In this document: piece after piece, positions 21,197 through 33,100 of the stretch
How the letters are laid out: every line of letters starts with the position of its first letter
Numbering within the stretch: position 1 is the stretch's first letter
Assembly: GCA_037954665.1 (NCBI GenBank)
Contig: JBBMOL010000021.1
Span: 3,348,001 to 3,412,000, forward strand
Reading direction: 5' to 3'
DNA length: 64,000 nt
Source: Laguncularia racemosa
Taxonomy: Eukaryota; Streptophyta; Magnoliopsida; Myrtales; Combretaceae
Translations under genes and position numbers: made by a program
The notes under the pieces: generated by a model
The model's input: the letters and a program-made list of their open reading frames with translations, nothing else
Database searches by the model: none
Told to the model about the DNA's origin: nothing

Positions 21197-21640
21197 ATGT
21201 CAAATGATGTGCATACCTCTACTACTTTGGTACATCAAGTATTGACTTCCTCTCCAACCATTGATGATGGACAAAGAGAGAATTTGTTTCATACTTCTTA
21301 TAAGGTACAAGAAAACTTGTGCGTAATTATTATTGATGATGGTAGTTGTACTAATGTTGTAGCTGCATCATTAGTATCGAAGTTAAAACTTGAAACTATC
21401 CTGCATCCCGAACCCTATACATTACATTAGCTAAATGATCAAGATAGTCTTTATGTAACCCAAAGGGTTAAGGTACCCTTCAGTATAGGGGATAAGTACT
21501 GTGATGAACTTGCATGTGATATTATTCCTATGTGTACATCCCATATATTACTTGGCAGGCTATGGTTGTATGATAGGATAGTATTACATGATAGGTATAA
21601 AAATACTTATGTTCCAACAGGATAGTAAACGTATAGTATT
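21197..21640 (+). pseudogene. Gag-pol remnant with protease domain in the nested element
   Basis: The frame 21197-21430 reads DDGQRENLFHTSYKVQENLC, VIIIDDGSCTNVVAASLVSK and LKLETILHPEPYTLH. After a TAG it continues LNDQDSLYVTQRVKVPFSIG, DELACDIIPMCTSHILLGRL, WLYDRIVLHDRYKNTYVPTG, a complete gypsy protease domain. The DDGSCTNV active-site region aligns with IDGGSCSNV of the surrounding element. Stops follow at about 21624-21630. Confidence 0.75.
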
Positions 21641-21649
21641 GAACTCTGT

Positions 21650-22090
21650 ATCGCCATCAGAGGTGCAGAAGATGCAAAGATAGATAAGACAACCATCACA
21701 TATTCCTGAGGATCATAGCCACATAATCAAATCTTTAGAGGTTCCTGAGGTTTCTAGTTACACGAGCCAACCTATAGAGCACAAAACTTGTTAGACATAG
21801 ATGTGCCAACCTTCAGAGGATCCTAATGATCAAAGTCATATGTGCAGACCACCAGAGGACAAAACTATTCAAAAGCAGTTGTGTTCACCTTCAGAGGTAC
21901 TAGAGGCTCATGAGCAGTTGAGTAAACCATTAAAGGATTCCGAAGGTTAGAGTCAGATGAGCCCATCATCAGAGGGTCAAACTATTCAGAGACAGTTGTA
22001 TCCACCTTTAAAGGTTTTAGAGGGCCGTGAGTAGTTGAGCTAACCATTAGAGGGCCATGAGGGTCAACGACATACAGATGAGTTAGAAAA
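21650..22090 (+). repeat. Degenerate coding repeats in the nested element
   Basis: Units built on PSE(D/V/G), for example MCQPSEDPNDQSH, MCRPPEDKTIQKQL, CSPSEVLEAHEQL, MSPSSEGQTIQRQL, recur every 36-45 bp with several stops. This looks like an expanded low-complexity region following the protease. Confidence 0.6.
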
Positions 22091-22332
22091 GGAGGAAACA
22101 ATATCAGTGAAATGGGTTGGGACAGGGGAGACTTTAGTGGATAATGGGGCATTATTCGTGTTGCAGATGAGATACATCTTAAAAATGGAGGAGAGAAAGC
22201 AATCACCCCATGTGGTATTTCAAATATTGGGATTCTGCGGTGATACTTCTTTAGATGGCCTGAGGATACAAAGTCTTTACTACATTTAATCTGTCATATT
22301 TGAGGACAAATCTTTTTGAGGCCTCGAGGAGA

Positions 22333-23524
22333 TGATAGGAATCAAAATCCTACATGACCTATCATTAGAGCAAGAGCCAAAGGATTTCAAATCTTGGCGA
22401 TAAGGTTCCCTTTTAAGAAAATCAACCCCTGAATTATTTGTTTACTAACCTCTTTTCTATTACTCATGTATTGTATATTCCGACAGGCACACTTATCATG
22501 CTTTACAAGGCGGTGGACTAACTTATTAAGACTCAGCTTGTAGGTTATTCATGGACCGACGAATCCCATTGAAGAGATAGCTTGTTAAAGATTATTTTGT
22601 ACTTGTAATTTATTTCTTGGAACCATTTATGTTGTAAGTTTTTGGGACATTTTATTTGGTTGTAATTTGTGTTTTAGGACCGGCCACCCTAAAGTGGCAT
22701 AGTTGTAATTTTGTGGACATTTTAACCCTAAATGGAGGAAATATAACTACTTGCTTAAGTAAGGTTTTGGGGATAGAGTTGAAATTTGTAGCATACACTT
22801 TTTGTGTGAGGGATTAGGGTTCTTCCTAATTTCATTGGCTCTTATCAATTTCAATCCAAAAATTGGAATTGTGGTGAGTTGCAACATAGAGAATTGTGAG
22901 TAATATCAATTACCTACATTGTGTTTTTTCTTTTCATCACTAGTGAGTCATAGCTAGGGTTGATTAGGGTAGTTCTTTGATATGAAATTGGCATCAATTG
23001 TATCCTCTTTTGTCATTATATATCATTGATTGGTTTTTTTCATTTGTTATTACAATCAATTTCACTATGTATTGTTTTGTGTGGAAGGGCCTTGTTATGA
23101 GGAGGGGTCACGGTTTTATTGCTGATGTTTTGATTGGAATTCTCTTGGAACTTAAGTTGATTACGTGATTCAATTGAGAATTATCATCTTTGTGATTTAA
23201 TCTCATTGATTTTTATCATTCGGATCATATTCTATCAATTAAGGTTCACAAAATTTTATCTCACTTTGAACCAATTTTGATCTTGTCCTTTAAGAGTTGT
23301 AAATTAGTTCATTTGCATGTGCTTAAACTCCCTTTTAAGGCACATCATCTTTTGGTATCAGAGTTATTCACACTTGGGTATTCAATATTGATCACGTCAC
23401 ATTTGAAGAATTGGTTCATAAACATTGAAGATTAACACAATTGTTGAACTAGTTGATTGACATTGTGTAATTGTCTTTCAATCTTGGTTTTTGTGTGCTT
23501 AAACTTGGTTTTTAAGGCACATCA
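22333..23524 (+). repeat. Right LTR of the nested element
   Basis: This 1192-bp LTR matches 18893-20095. Its TATA box is altered (TATAACTA). It also carries the embedded LTR-end and primer-site copy (about 23338-23364). Confidence 0.93.
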
Positions 23525-23529
23525 CTACA

Positions 23530-24300
23530 AGATTAAGAAGACTGCCTACCAATGTTCAACATGACTCTCCATGTTTCTATTGAAAATTAGAATGTCATCA
23601 AAATAGACTATAACAAATTTTCTTAGAAATTCTTTCATGACATGATTCATTAGTTGCATGAAAGTACTGGGGGAGTTGGTCAACCCAAATGGCATGACCA
23701 TTCACTCATACAAACCATGTCGTGTTTTAAAAGCGATCTTCCACTCATCTCCACCCTTCATACGAATTTGGTCATATCCGCTTTTAAGATCCACTTTAGA
23801 GAATACCTATGCACCATTCAGTTCATCCAACATATCATCAAGTCTAAGAATGAGATACTTGTATTTGATGGTAATTTTGTTGATGGCTTTATTGTCAACA
23901 CACATTCACCACGTGCCATCCTTCTTTAGAACAAGAAGTGCAGGAACAACATAAGGACTAATAATCTCTTTGACAAAACCCCTTTCTACCACCTCATCCA
24001 CATGTCGCTTTAATTCTTTAGCTTTTTCAAGTTTCGTGAGATATGCAGACCAATTTGGCAAGACTAATCCAAGCTGTAAATCAATCGCATGCTCAATGCC
24101 TCTCGCAGGTGGTAATCCCTTAAGTAACTCATCAGGGAATACATCTATGTACTCATCTAACACTTGGTTCACAATTAGAGGTAACTGTTTTCGCCCATCA
24201 CTTCCAATACATATTTCATCTACAATAGATACACTAGTCTCTCTTCCTGAATTGCCTCTTCTTGTTCATGTTGTCCCACAAAAAAGGTCTTCTTTTTTAT
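23530..24300 (-). pseudogene. Gypsy RT, finger and palm part, right of the insertion
   Basis: The minus strand reads LDEYIDVFPDELLKGLPPAR, LTKLEKAKELKRHVDEVVER and VVPALLVLKKDGTWRMCVDN. It then has KVDLKSGYDQIRMK, MPFGLTNSPSTFMQLMN and VIVYFDDILIF, with the YxDD box as YFDD. Near 23840-23815 a stop replaces a codon before VFSKVDL. This half ends at the nested element at 23529. Confidence 0.88.
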
Positions 24301-24309
24301 AGTTTTATT

Positions 24310-24790
24310 GATTTGTCTCTATGTTTCTTATACTTCAGTTGGTGACATGGGATTCAACACAATACATTTGCCATCCTTCTAGAACACTTAGGTGTTCCTA
24401 AACCCATCATGCAATATCCTCCTATCATATAACCACATTCTGCTAAGCAGTATGTATGATGCACACATAGGAAGAATATTATATACTATCTCATCATGGT
24501 ATCTCTCTTTTATGCTGAATAGAACCTTAGCCCTTTAAGTAACATGCAAACTGCTTTGTTCACTTAACTAATGCAGTTTATATGGTTTAGGGTGTAAGGT
24601 AGTAACTAGTTTCAATTTATTAACTAATGAAGCAACTACTACATTAGAGCAACTACCACCATCAATAATAAAAGCACAAAGGCTTCCTTGGACCTTACAG
24701 GAAATATAAAATAGGTTCTCCCTTTGTTTTTCCTCATTAGCAGGAAAAGTAGTCATCACCTACGCAACACATTGATAGCCAAATACTGAT
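24310..24790 (-). pseudogene. Gypsy aspartic protease
   Basis: The frame 24568-24759 reads REN LFYISCKVQGSLCAFIIDGG with SCSNVVVASLVNKLKL; IDGGSCSNV is the active-site region of this protease type. After a stop at the PYKLH position it continues with SSLHVT, LFSIKERYHDEIVYNILPMC, and WLYDRRILHDGFRNT. A close relative of this domain lies inside the nested element at 21260-21640, which links the two families. Confidence 0.8.
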
Positions 24791-26069
24791 CATTCCCCCT
24801 GTCCTCATGCATCTCAGCATTTACATCTCCATAATACTCATCTAATACTGTTGACAAATATATGGGCTCATGCATCTCTTCCTCATCATCCTCACTCTCC
24901 ACCTCCATGGTAGTCATCACCCTTCGATTTGGACATGAAGAAGCCATATGTCAAAAACCTAAATATTTGAAGCATTTGATTTGGCGATCCTTTCCTCTTG
25001 ATGAACCAGCTGTCATCTGTCTATGCTCAATCCCAGCAACTATTTTTCCCTTTCTAGAAAATTCTTTCTCCCCTCTAACGCTTGGAACAATTGCATTCTT
25101 TTCCACATTCTTATCACATCCTCCTTTATCAACATGCTTACTATCTTATCCATGTGGTTTATTAGAGGATCCATAATTGTTACTCACTACTCTATAAGGA
25201 TTAGAACACCTTTATCTCTCAACTTTCAAAGCCAATTAGATGGCCTCATCAATCTATAGCTCTACAATACAAGCAACCTCATACTTCAGACTAGACACAA
25301 ATTGTGCCATTGTTTGCTCAGGAGGTTCAACTGCTCCACATTAAATCATTAGTGTCTCAAACTCTTGGACATACTCATTCACAATTTTACCTTCATGTCT
25401 CAATATTCGGAGATACATGAATAGCTCTTGTTTGTAATGCTTTGGTATAAACCTCTTCCTCATAACCCGTTTCATCTTTTGCTAAGTACATATTTCAGCA
25501 TCTCCATCTCTCCTCCTACTAGCCACAATGCTCTTCCACCATACAACGGCATATCCTGTAAGCTCAACTATTGCCAAACATACTCAAGTATTGTCATTAA
25601 TCTCATAACACTCAAAAAGCCCTTCCACCTTATTCTCCTAATCAAAATAATCCTCTGTAAATCCTCTTTCAACAAATAAAGGCATTTGTAATTTCGCATA
25701 TTTTAAACCCTTAGGTATCCTGAACTCACGATTAGGATAGAATTCATCCTCAAAATTATCATCTCTTCCTTTTGGTTGGATAGGTTAATTTCCTCTAATT
25801 CGCCTTCCCCTATTACCTCCCAATGCTCTTTCCCTACAAGCATTATTAATGGCTACCTGAGGTAAGGGTACCGGTGGATTTTCCATTGGTTGTTGGGGAA
25901 GTGTTATCTAGTCAACCCTTGTAGCTAAATTAGTAACAATAGTGGTTAACTCTTATAATTGCTCTTATAAGTCCCTTCTACCACCTGCAACATGGCGTCC
26001 CTAACCTACTCCTCTAACCTAACTATTAGTTTCACTCCTAATTCCTCTATTCACACTATCATTTAACAT
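24791..26069 (-). pseudogene. Gypsy gag
   Basis: A start codon at 26067-26069 opens the frame MLNDSVNRGIRSET, with stops. The conserved core (25300-25700) gives GRDDNFEDEF, YAVVWWKSIVASRRRDGDAE, MKRVMRKRFIPKHYKQELFM, LRHEGKIVNEYVQEFETLMI and PPEQTMAQFVSSLKYEVACI, a standard plant gypsy gag. The CCHC knuckle at about 24930-24985 is degenerate (CFKYLGF*HMASSC). The 24756-24947 block carries the acidic linker SEDDEEEMHEPIYLS. Confidence 0.82.
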
Positions 26070-26608
26070 GATTATTAAATTATAATCTTAATAGAATTAT
26101 ACCAAATCATAATCACACCTCTACGGCACACCCTAATATTAACCTTTGTTCAATTTCCCAATTCCACAATCTCATGAATCACAAAGAAATCCAATTCTCA
26201 ACCCTTATTCAATTTCCAATCTACAATCATGTGTACTACAACACAAACCCAATTACCACTCCTTATTCAATTTCCAATTCACAATCACGTGTACTACACC
26301 ACCACGTCACACACACTTTGAATTCAACCTTACTTAATTTTCAATTCAAAATAAGCATTCACAGCACTTACTTAATTTCAATCCTCAATCACTCAATCAT
26401 AGCATACCCACACACCATTCACGACATAAACCTTAATTTAGCCTTTGTTTCAATTCCAATTCACAATAGTCAATGAATCACGGCATAAATCATGCAATAA
26501 TCCTAGCTTCAATTCACAATTAAACAATTCAAGAGGTTTACGGTATAAACCCTAATTGTTCAATTCAAAATCAAACACTCCCACATTGTAATCACTTCTC
26601 TTAACCTT

Positions 26609-26622
26609 GCTCTGATACTAAA
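26609..26622 (-). other. Primer-binding site of the second gypsy element
   Basis: The minus strand reads TTTAGTATCAGAGC, the tRNA-Met type primer site with one change, followed by AAGGTTAAGAGAAG. Confidence 0.8.
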
Positions 26623-26625
26623 TTA

Positions 26626-27050
26626 TGATATGCCAATTAAAATTAACAACCAACACATATATAATTATGAGACAATTGGATAATTCCTAAATTGAAAGAT
26701 CACTTTCCACACCAAACCCTAATTTACACCAAGAACAAGAAAACAAAGAAGATCTTATTTCTTATCAAATATTAAACACTAGTAGAAGAAGGATCAAAAT
26801 GGAAATTATTGATATGATACACAACAATCCTAAATTTTGACTCGCCACAGTCCACAAAAGATTGATAAGAGTGGATAAAATGAGAAAACCCTCAATTTCA
26901 CATGTATTCCCTTGTGTTTTTTTTACCAAAAAATATAATGTCTTTTTGTGTGTCTTATACAAGTATTTATAGTAGTCTCTCATATGGAAACATATGTAAA
27001 GAAAATAAAGGAAAAACAAAAGTACATAGCCGGCTCCTGATAAAGGATAT
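26626..27050 (-). repeat. 5' LTR (partial limits) of the second gypsy element
   Basis: It ends GGCATATCA on the minus strand, right before the primer site. A TATAAATA box lies at 26964-26971 (minus), about 340 bp upstream of that end. The outer limit is not defined, because no second copy is found in the window. Confidence 0.55.
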
Positions 27051-27528
27051 AAAATACTAATTATTTATACAAATTATAATAACATTTTATTTGATTTTCC
27101 TATATTTTGTATAAATAATACATTAAACTAATATTTATTTTAATTTCAAAGTCCTTAAATTATAAATTATGGTTTAATAGAAAAATTATATGAAGATTGA
27201 AAAAGAAAATATAATTTTTACAATATAAAAGTCTAACACATGAATCAACATGTATGTAACAAATTGATTTTAATTGCAAGAAAATCATTAGGGAAAGGCT
27301 CGCAGTGTTGCAAACTAGAGCTCTACTAGAAAATCAGCAAAGTAACAGTTGGAAAAGTCATTGGGAAACGCACCAGATTAGCAAGCCAGAAAACGTGAGG
27401 AAGATTTGATTTCATCCAATGTCTAGCATGCCAAATCTGATATATATATATATATATATATGGCAAGAAGGAGAAGGAAATCAGATAAAGCCGGATCATA
27501 TTTGAAGAAATCATCCAAAATATCCAGC

Positions 27529-27566
<38 letters not shown>

Positions 27567-28385
27567 GCCGACGAAGAAAAGAAGACAAAGGCAGTAAAAC
27601 AAAGTAGAACAAATTAGGAGTAGAACCGTAGGAAAAATTAGATTAGGAAAATAGAATTAGATGAGGAGATTATAGTAGATTTTTATAGTTTTTATTTTAA
27701 TGCTTTTATTTATACTTTCTTTTATTATTATTGTTTTTAGATTTAACATGTTTATAACTTAAGTTCTTTTTATTCGATATGATGAACCCTAAAATAAACA
27801 TGCAATTTTTATGATTATTATTCAATGATTTATTTAGTATTCTTGTTATTTAATTATGTATTTTTATTGTTTTCAATTTAATATTGCTAGCATATTAGTA
27901 GAAATTTGATTTCATATATAAAGATCGAGAAATTTTATATAAGAATAAATCTAGCATAATTGAAAGGAATTGAATGCAATCTTAGAGATATGACAACATA
28001 TTTTTTTTTATTATGATGGAACCTAATAGTGGAATTTATAAATCAAATGTAAAGCAATTTTAGGAATTTTAATTAGGAAGAGATTCTAATTAATCAACCT
28101 AGAATTAGGAATTTATATGACTTGAGAGAGCTATTAATTTAATTTAGAAATTCCCATAGTCTAAGAATAAAATAAGACTTTGAATAATAATTAGTTAGTT
28201 ACATTAATAATTCTAGGGGGATTCAATACTTAAATATATTATTTTTATTAATTATTGCTTTCTTTAATTTATTCGTTATTTATTTTGTTTACTTATTTAT
28301 TTAATTTTTTCAATTAGATAATTAGAGAAAAAGTAATTACTAGTACTCATAATCCTTGTGGGATTGACACTCAATATCTTCTAAT
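27051..28385. repeat. AT-rich repeat debris, possible gypsy LTR fragment
   Basis: There is no gene. It has (TA)n runs at 27440-27462 and 27525-27562. Its right part ends with ACTCATAATCCTTGTGGGAT at 28347-28366, a phrase like the CCTCGTGGGATTCGAC found near the end of many plant gypsy LTRs. I therefore suspect an old LTR fragment, without boundaries. Confidence 0.35.
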
Positions 28386-28750
28386 TCTAGGGTCCTCATG
28401 TCCTTTCTTTTTTTCCTATAAAAATGCGCAAACCATGATATGAATGTAGATCGTTTTGATGGAGTTTTACTTAATTTGAAAGCTCTTTGTAGCATAGTAT
28501 GAACACTTTCATCTTTTGGTGTGGTTATGGTAGCTATAATGTTAGTATTCTTGAAGTTGTGAAGCTTTAGTAGTAAAAAAGCAGCTTTTAAAGTCAGTGA
28601 AAACTCACTGTAAAAAGCTATAAAAGTATGAGTCCGAGTGCTCCACCTTGACACTATGGCTCTCCAAACCTTTATTTCTTTTGTCTTTAAGGAGCAGAAT
28701 CTTGCAAACATTGAAATGGCATCAAAGACCTTAGCTTGCTTTAATATCAT
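28340..28750 (-). pseudogene. Plant mobile domain (PMD) protein fragment
   Basis: A 136-residue frame contains QAKVFDAISMFARFCSLKTK, VWRAIVSRWSTRTHTFIAFY and SEFSLTLKAAFLLLKLHNF. This arrangement (x-x-GIYEAI, then W..ET.TF.F..GE.TITLEDV) is that of the plant mobile domain family, found in transposon-derived genes and in MAIN-like proteins. The usual TLEDV is changed to TLKAA. The frame lacks the rest of the domain and no intact partner is visible, so I take it as a fragment. It overlaps the end of the preceding repeat by a few tens of bases. Confidence 0.5.
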
Positions 28751-29325
28751 AGCATAGTTTGAATGTTTGGTGATTTACTAAACCTAAAAGTGCCACCCAT
28801 CAATGGGATGTTTTAGAAAGGTGTATTGAGTTGAAGGCACAAGTAATTACTTCCTCTCATTCCTAAAGCAGAGTATGGACTCTACACTCATTAGCAATTG
28901 GGATTTTGAAGGGGTCTCTAAAACAATGAACTTTAGAGAACCATCTACAAGCATTGATATGCGTGATCCACAAGGTCTAGCATGCAACTAGAAAGAGTTG
29001 CTTTTGAACATGTTGTCAATCTAGTTGTCACAGGGAGATGGAACCCTTAGTACTCATCCCTTGTTTTAAGCTAGTAAGTCCCTCTAGTGAGTACCCTTGA
29101 TGCCTTGATCTTAGGTTCCTTAACAGTAATTGTTGTGACCTTATTAGAAGAATGGAATCTAAACTATTGAAGTGAAATGGCTCCTAGTTAGTTGATGCTT
29201 CAAGCATTTGTAGTATGCTTCATGGTTAAACGACTTAACTAGGTATGTGTTCTCCAAGTATGAGGTTTATCACTTGGTTCCAAGATGCTAGAATCGAGAA
29301 TCTAAGATAACTTTTAAAGATAATG
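28751..29325. other. Unassigned interior-like sequence left of the inverted repeat
   Basis: There is no coding frame of note. On the minus strand it would be the interior that follows the primer site at 29341-29356, so it may belong to a decayed LTR element. Confidence 0.35.
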
Positions 29326-30168
29326 GCGCGGAATTCGGTATGCTCTGATACCAAATGATGCGAATTCGGATTTGAATTCCTTCACACACAACCAAATCGT
29401 CAACAACAATCAAATAACTCCAATTTTTAGGGTTTTCTGGATTTTAGTACTAACACATAAAATCAAAGATATGGATAAAATTATCAATCTATAGATGCCA
29501 AGAATAATAAAATTAAATTGTTCCGCAATCAAAACATAGAACGATAGAAACCACGTTCTATAAATCAATCACTACAGTTAAAGAATTCTACGAATTTAAT
29601 AACGATGCTGGCCACAAATTCTACAGATCCAAGAATTTGATAAGAACAATACGAATATAGTAAAAATTGATTCACAATATTCTCAAATTTCCAAAAGAAG
29701 ACTCACACCACTCAAGTGTCTCTGTTTTACAAAACAAAATGATCCTCCCACTCAAGTGTCTCTGTAAACACAGAGACACTTGAGTGTGTAAGACTTCTTT
29801 TGGAGATTTAAGAATATTGTGAATTGATTTTCACTATATTCATATTGTTCTTATCAAATTCTTGGATCTGTAGAATTTGTGGCGAGCATCGTTATTGAAT
29901 TCGTAGAATTCTTTAACTGTAGTGATTGATTTATAGAATATGGTTTCTATCGTTCTATGTTTTGATTGCGGAACAATTTAATTTTATTATTCTTAGCATC
30001 TATAAATTGATAATTTTATCCATATCTTTGATTTTATGTGTTAGTACTAAAATCCAGAAAACCCTAAAAATTGGAGTTATTTGATTGTTGTTGACGATTT
30101 GGTTGTGTGTGAAGGAATTCAAATCCGAATCCGCATCATTTGGTATCAGAGCATACCGATTCCGCGTC
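29326..30168. repeat. Long near-perfect inverted repeat: two head-to-head LTR/primer-site modules
   Basis: The left arm (about 29326-29735) is the reverse complement of the right arm (about 29787-30168), with few mismatches. The ends facing outward carry the primer site TTTGGTATCAGAGCATACC directly after GCATCA (right arm 30139-30157; left arm on the minus strand 29338-29356). Each arm is therefore an LTR 3' end plus primer site. The centre is a tight hairpin of 17 bp arms (29749-29765 and 29770-29786) with the loop AAAC. A 44-bp interruption lies only in the left arm. Confidence 0.9.
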
Positions 30169-33100
30169 AGATAAACTTAGACTCATATGAATGCTTGGCA
30201 AAATCAAGAATCTAAGGTAACAACTAAGGTTGACCTCGGGCATACGTGAACATTGAAAAGTCTAACCTAGAAGTGGAATGATACTAAGTGATACCCTATA
30301 AGAGAAAGAAAAGAAAAAAATATTATTACTATTTATTTAATTAAAAAAAAAAGATGAGAAAAAGAAGAAGAAGAAGAAGGGAAGTATTTATTATTTATTA
30401 AAAAAAGAAGGAAAAAAAAAAGAGGATTCATTATTGGGAAAAGGAAATAAATATTAGTATTTTTTAAAATAATCCCTTAAATGTACTAACTAAGAAAATA
30501 ATCCTAAGAATATATTAGTTGAAATGAGCACTTAATATTCAATTATAGTTGAAATTTCAATTAAATGGGTACTTGAAGTGTCAATTTCAATTCTCATGTT
30601 CTTGAAATTAATTTTTCTAGTTGATACATTTATGAAAATATTTTTAAAAATACTAATATTTATTTCCTTTTTCCGAAGTTTGAATCATCGATTTCACTAT
30701 ATGACGTATCAAGATAATCCTCATTGAATCCTTATGAATATTCCCATGATTCCATCGAAATATGCACATGCAAGGAGTAGCTATTGGAATAATGTCTATA
30801 TATTTTCATGATGCCATCGACATATAAAGATAAATCAATTGATATCAAAAGGGGATTAGCAAGGAGCAACTATTGGAATGTTTATATATATGTATATGAA
30901 AAAGAGAGCAACAAAATTTGTGTATACACAATATATATGAGAATCAATAATAACATTCAACAAGATACAATTTATTCAAATATATTGAGGCTAAATGGTG
31001 TTGCATCAAGTTCATTACAAGACTACAAAATTATCCCTTTACCATCCATTAAGTCAAGGGACATCACAATGTTATTGTGGAAGCAGAATTAATTTATTAA
31101 AGCCCGATCAAGTGATTTTGTCACTTAAGGAGCTTGTCATATAACATCTATCAACAATTTTTTTTCTTGGAGTCCAGAATGTTAAGCAACAATTAAAAAA
31201 AAAAAATCATTTCTTTCTACTAGTATGTCAAAGATCATATTTGAAGCCAACTTACTTCATTAAAAATGCAACAAATAGGGGGAAAAAAAATCAAAATCTG
31301 ACAATTTTATTATCCACAAATTCATCAAGAAAAATTTTGAAGTCCCTTATTTATGCAAACACTTGAAAAAAAAAATGAACAAAGAAATTATTAAGAAGAT
31401 TCATATTATCAATACCATGCCACAAATGTTCAACCGCCATACTAGAGCAATGAAGCAACTCTAAGGGAAGATACTACACATTAAGAGGCAAGATACCACA
31501 TCAACAATATAGATGCCAAATTATTCTATTGTAACTCATCAGCTAGTAGTAAACAAAAGTTCCACGAACAAACTAAATATTGAAGGCAACAGCTCTAAAT
31601 CTCACACATGTTCTACAGCAACTAAAGAAATTGATTTAATGAAGTGCCCAAAACCTCTTAGATTTCGTTATATGCCAAAATCCTTATTAGAGCCAAGTCT
31701 TGCTTAGAATGTGCAGTTAGTGAATAAAGCTTGAATCTTTTTGGCATTTTGTGTTTATGATATGGAAAGTAAATATTTTTATGGTTCTATGTTAATAGGA
31801 ACAATAAAATAAAGGGATATAGACAACTAGTTGAATTGAAATTCAATAATTGAATTAAGAAGGGTGTTAAACTTCTATAATCGATATGACCTACAGTTTA
31901 TGGAAATCAAATGGGTTTAATTGAAGTAGTTGATATTACTCACAACTAGATTAATTAAGAGAGGATTATCATAATCAGAAGGATATTTTGATTGATAAGA
32001 TCAATAAGGACACACTTTTAATAACTATTGAAATGTTTTTCACAAACACTCAAGAGGGTAACAAAAGCAATATTCATTCAATTATAACAACTTCTTCCCC
32101 TCACATGTAGGTTTATATAAGTACTTATAGAAAAATACAAGTAATTTTTATGAAAAAGGAAAATACTAGAAAGGAAAATAACTGTCTAAAAGGAAATAAA
32201 AGAACTATGTAGATTACTGCATTATAATTCTACTAGCTTTGTAATATTCTCTTTCCTAATATAAAAGATTCAAAATATTGTCCAATTCTAATTAAGATTT
32301 GCTCACACCAATTCGAAGGGTCATAGCTTGTTATCATAAGTAGCACTAACTCTATAACTAGAACCGGAACCTCTATTCATTCCAAAAGCTGGCTTGCATT
32401 TGAAAGCAACACCATAAGTCTTCCTTTTGGATGAACCACTCATACTTCTAACTTAAGTTCTTTTGTGATTCTGGTTTTGCCCTTCATTAGATTTCTTCTT
32501 GCATCCAAGTTCTCTACAATCTTTACTTGTGTGTTAAACTCTATATGACAGACCTCAACTTTTTGAGGCTTACTTCCTATAATCAAAACCTTGAGTAGTT
32601 CCATTTAAGTCTAACTTTCTCCGCAACCTTCTGAAATCAAGTTTAGACTTCTAATCCCCATCACTTTGTCAATGAAACTTTAAGTTATGGACTTAAATAC
32701 AAAGGGTCATTTTGGTAATTGAGCTTTTAGCCCAATTTAATGCCATGAATCGATTTGATGGGCTAGTAACAAAGGCTAAGAAACTATGCCCAATCAAGGA
32801 TGTTTTATGAATATTTGGCTTAGTAGCCTCTGAACAGAGATTACTAGATTGATTTTCTTACTCTCAACCTTACTTGATTGTGTTGCATGTGAAAAGTAGA
32901 CTCTGAAAAGGTATTTTTGAGTTCATAGGCTTTATTTGGCATTAATAGGCTTTCCAAAGACATGAATAAGCCTGTATAGGACATGAGCCTATTTTATAAT
33001 AAAGTGGGCTTTCTTCTTGTTTTAAAAGGCATTAGACTTATCTAAGCCCATGCCAAGCCTAAACTTAAGCCTAAGGTCTATATACCAAAAAAAAAATAAA

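Larger units (their letters stand above)
18893..23524 (+). mobile_element. Non-autonomous LTR retrotransposon nested in gypsy RT
   Basis: Direct LTRs at 18893-20095 and 22333-23524 both start TGATAGGAATC and end GGCACATCA. The target duplication CTACA is perfect at 18888-18892 and 23525-23529. A decayed tRNA-Met primer site (TAGTATCAAAGC) follows the left LTR, and the purine stretch CTCGAGGAGA precedes the right LTR. The 2.2-kb interior holds only a protease relic and degenerate coding repeats; RT and integrase are absent. It therefore depended on another element, and the protease places it close to its own host gypsy. Confidence 0.93.
16633..27050 (-). mobile_element. Second Ty3/gypsy retrotransposon, minus strand
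   Basis: Read from right to left it has a 5' LTR end with a TATA box, a tRNA-Met primer site, gag, a CCHC knuckle, protease, RT, RNase H and integrase, ending near a purine-rich stretch at 16633-16650. RT is split by another LTR element at 18893-23524. The gag and protease motifs resemble those of the Tekay/Del or Reina-like branch, but no chromodomain could be seen. The expected 3' LTR matching the 5' one was not found: an unrelated-looking LTR starts directly at 16632. The 27050 limit is approximate. Confidence 0.75.

Noticed and set aside
27440..27562. TA repeats as regulatory sites or origins
   Set aside because: They are plain microsatellites in repeat debris, without other signals.
29326..30168. 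DNA transposon with long terminal inverted repeats
   Set aside because: The outer ends carry a tRNA primer site in LTR context and there is no target duplication, so an inverted LTR pair explains it better.
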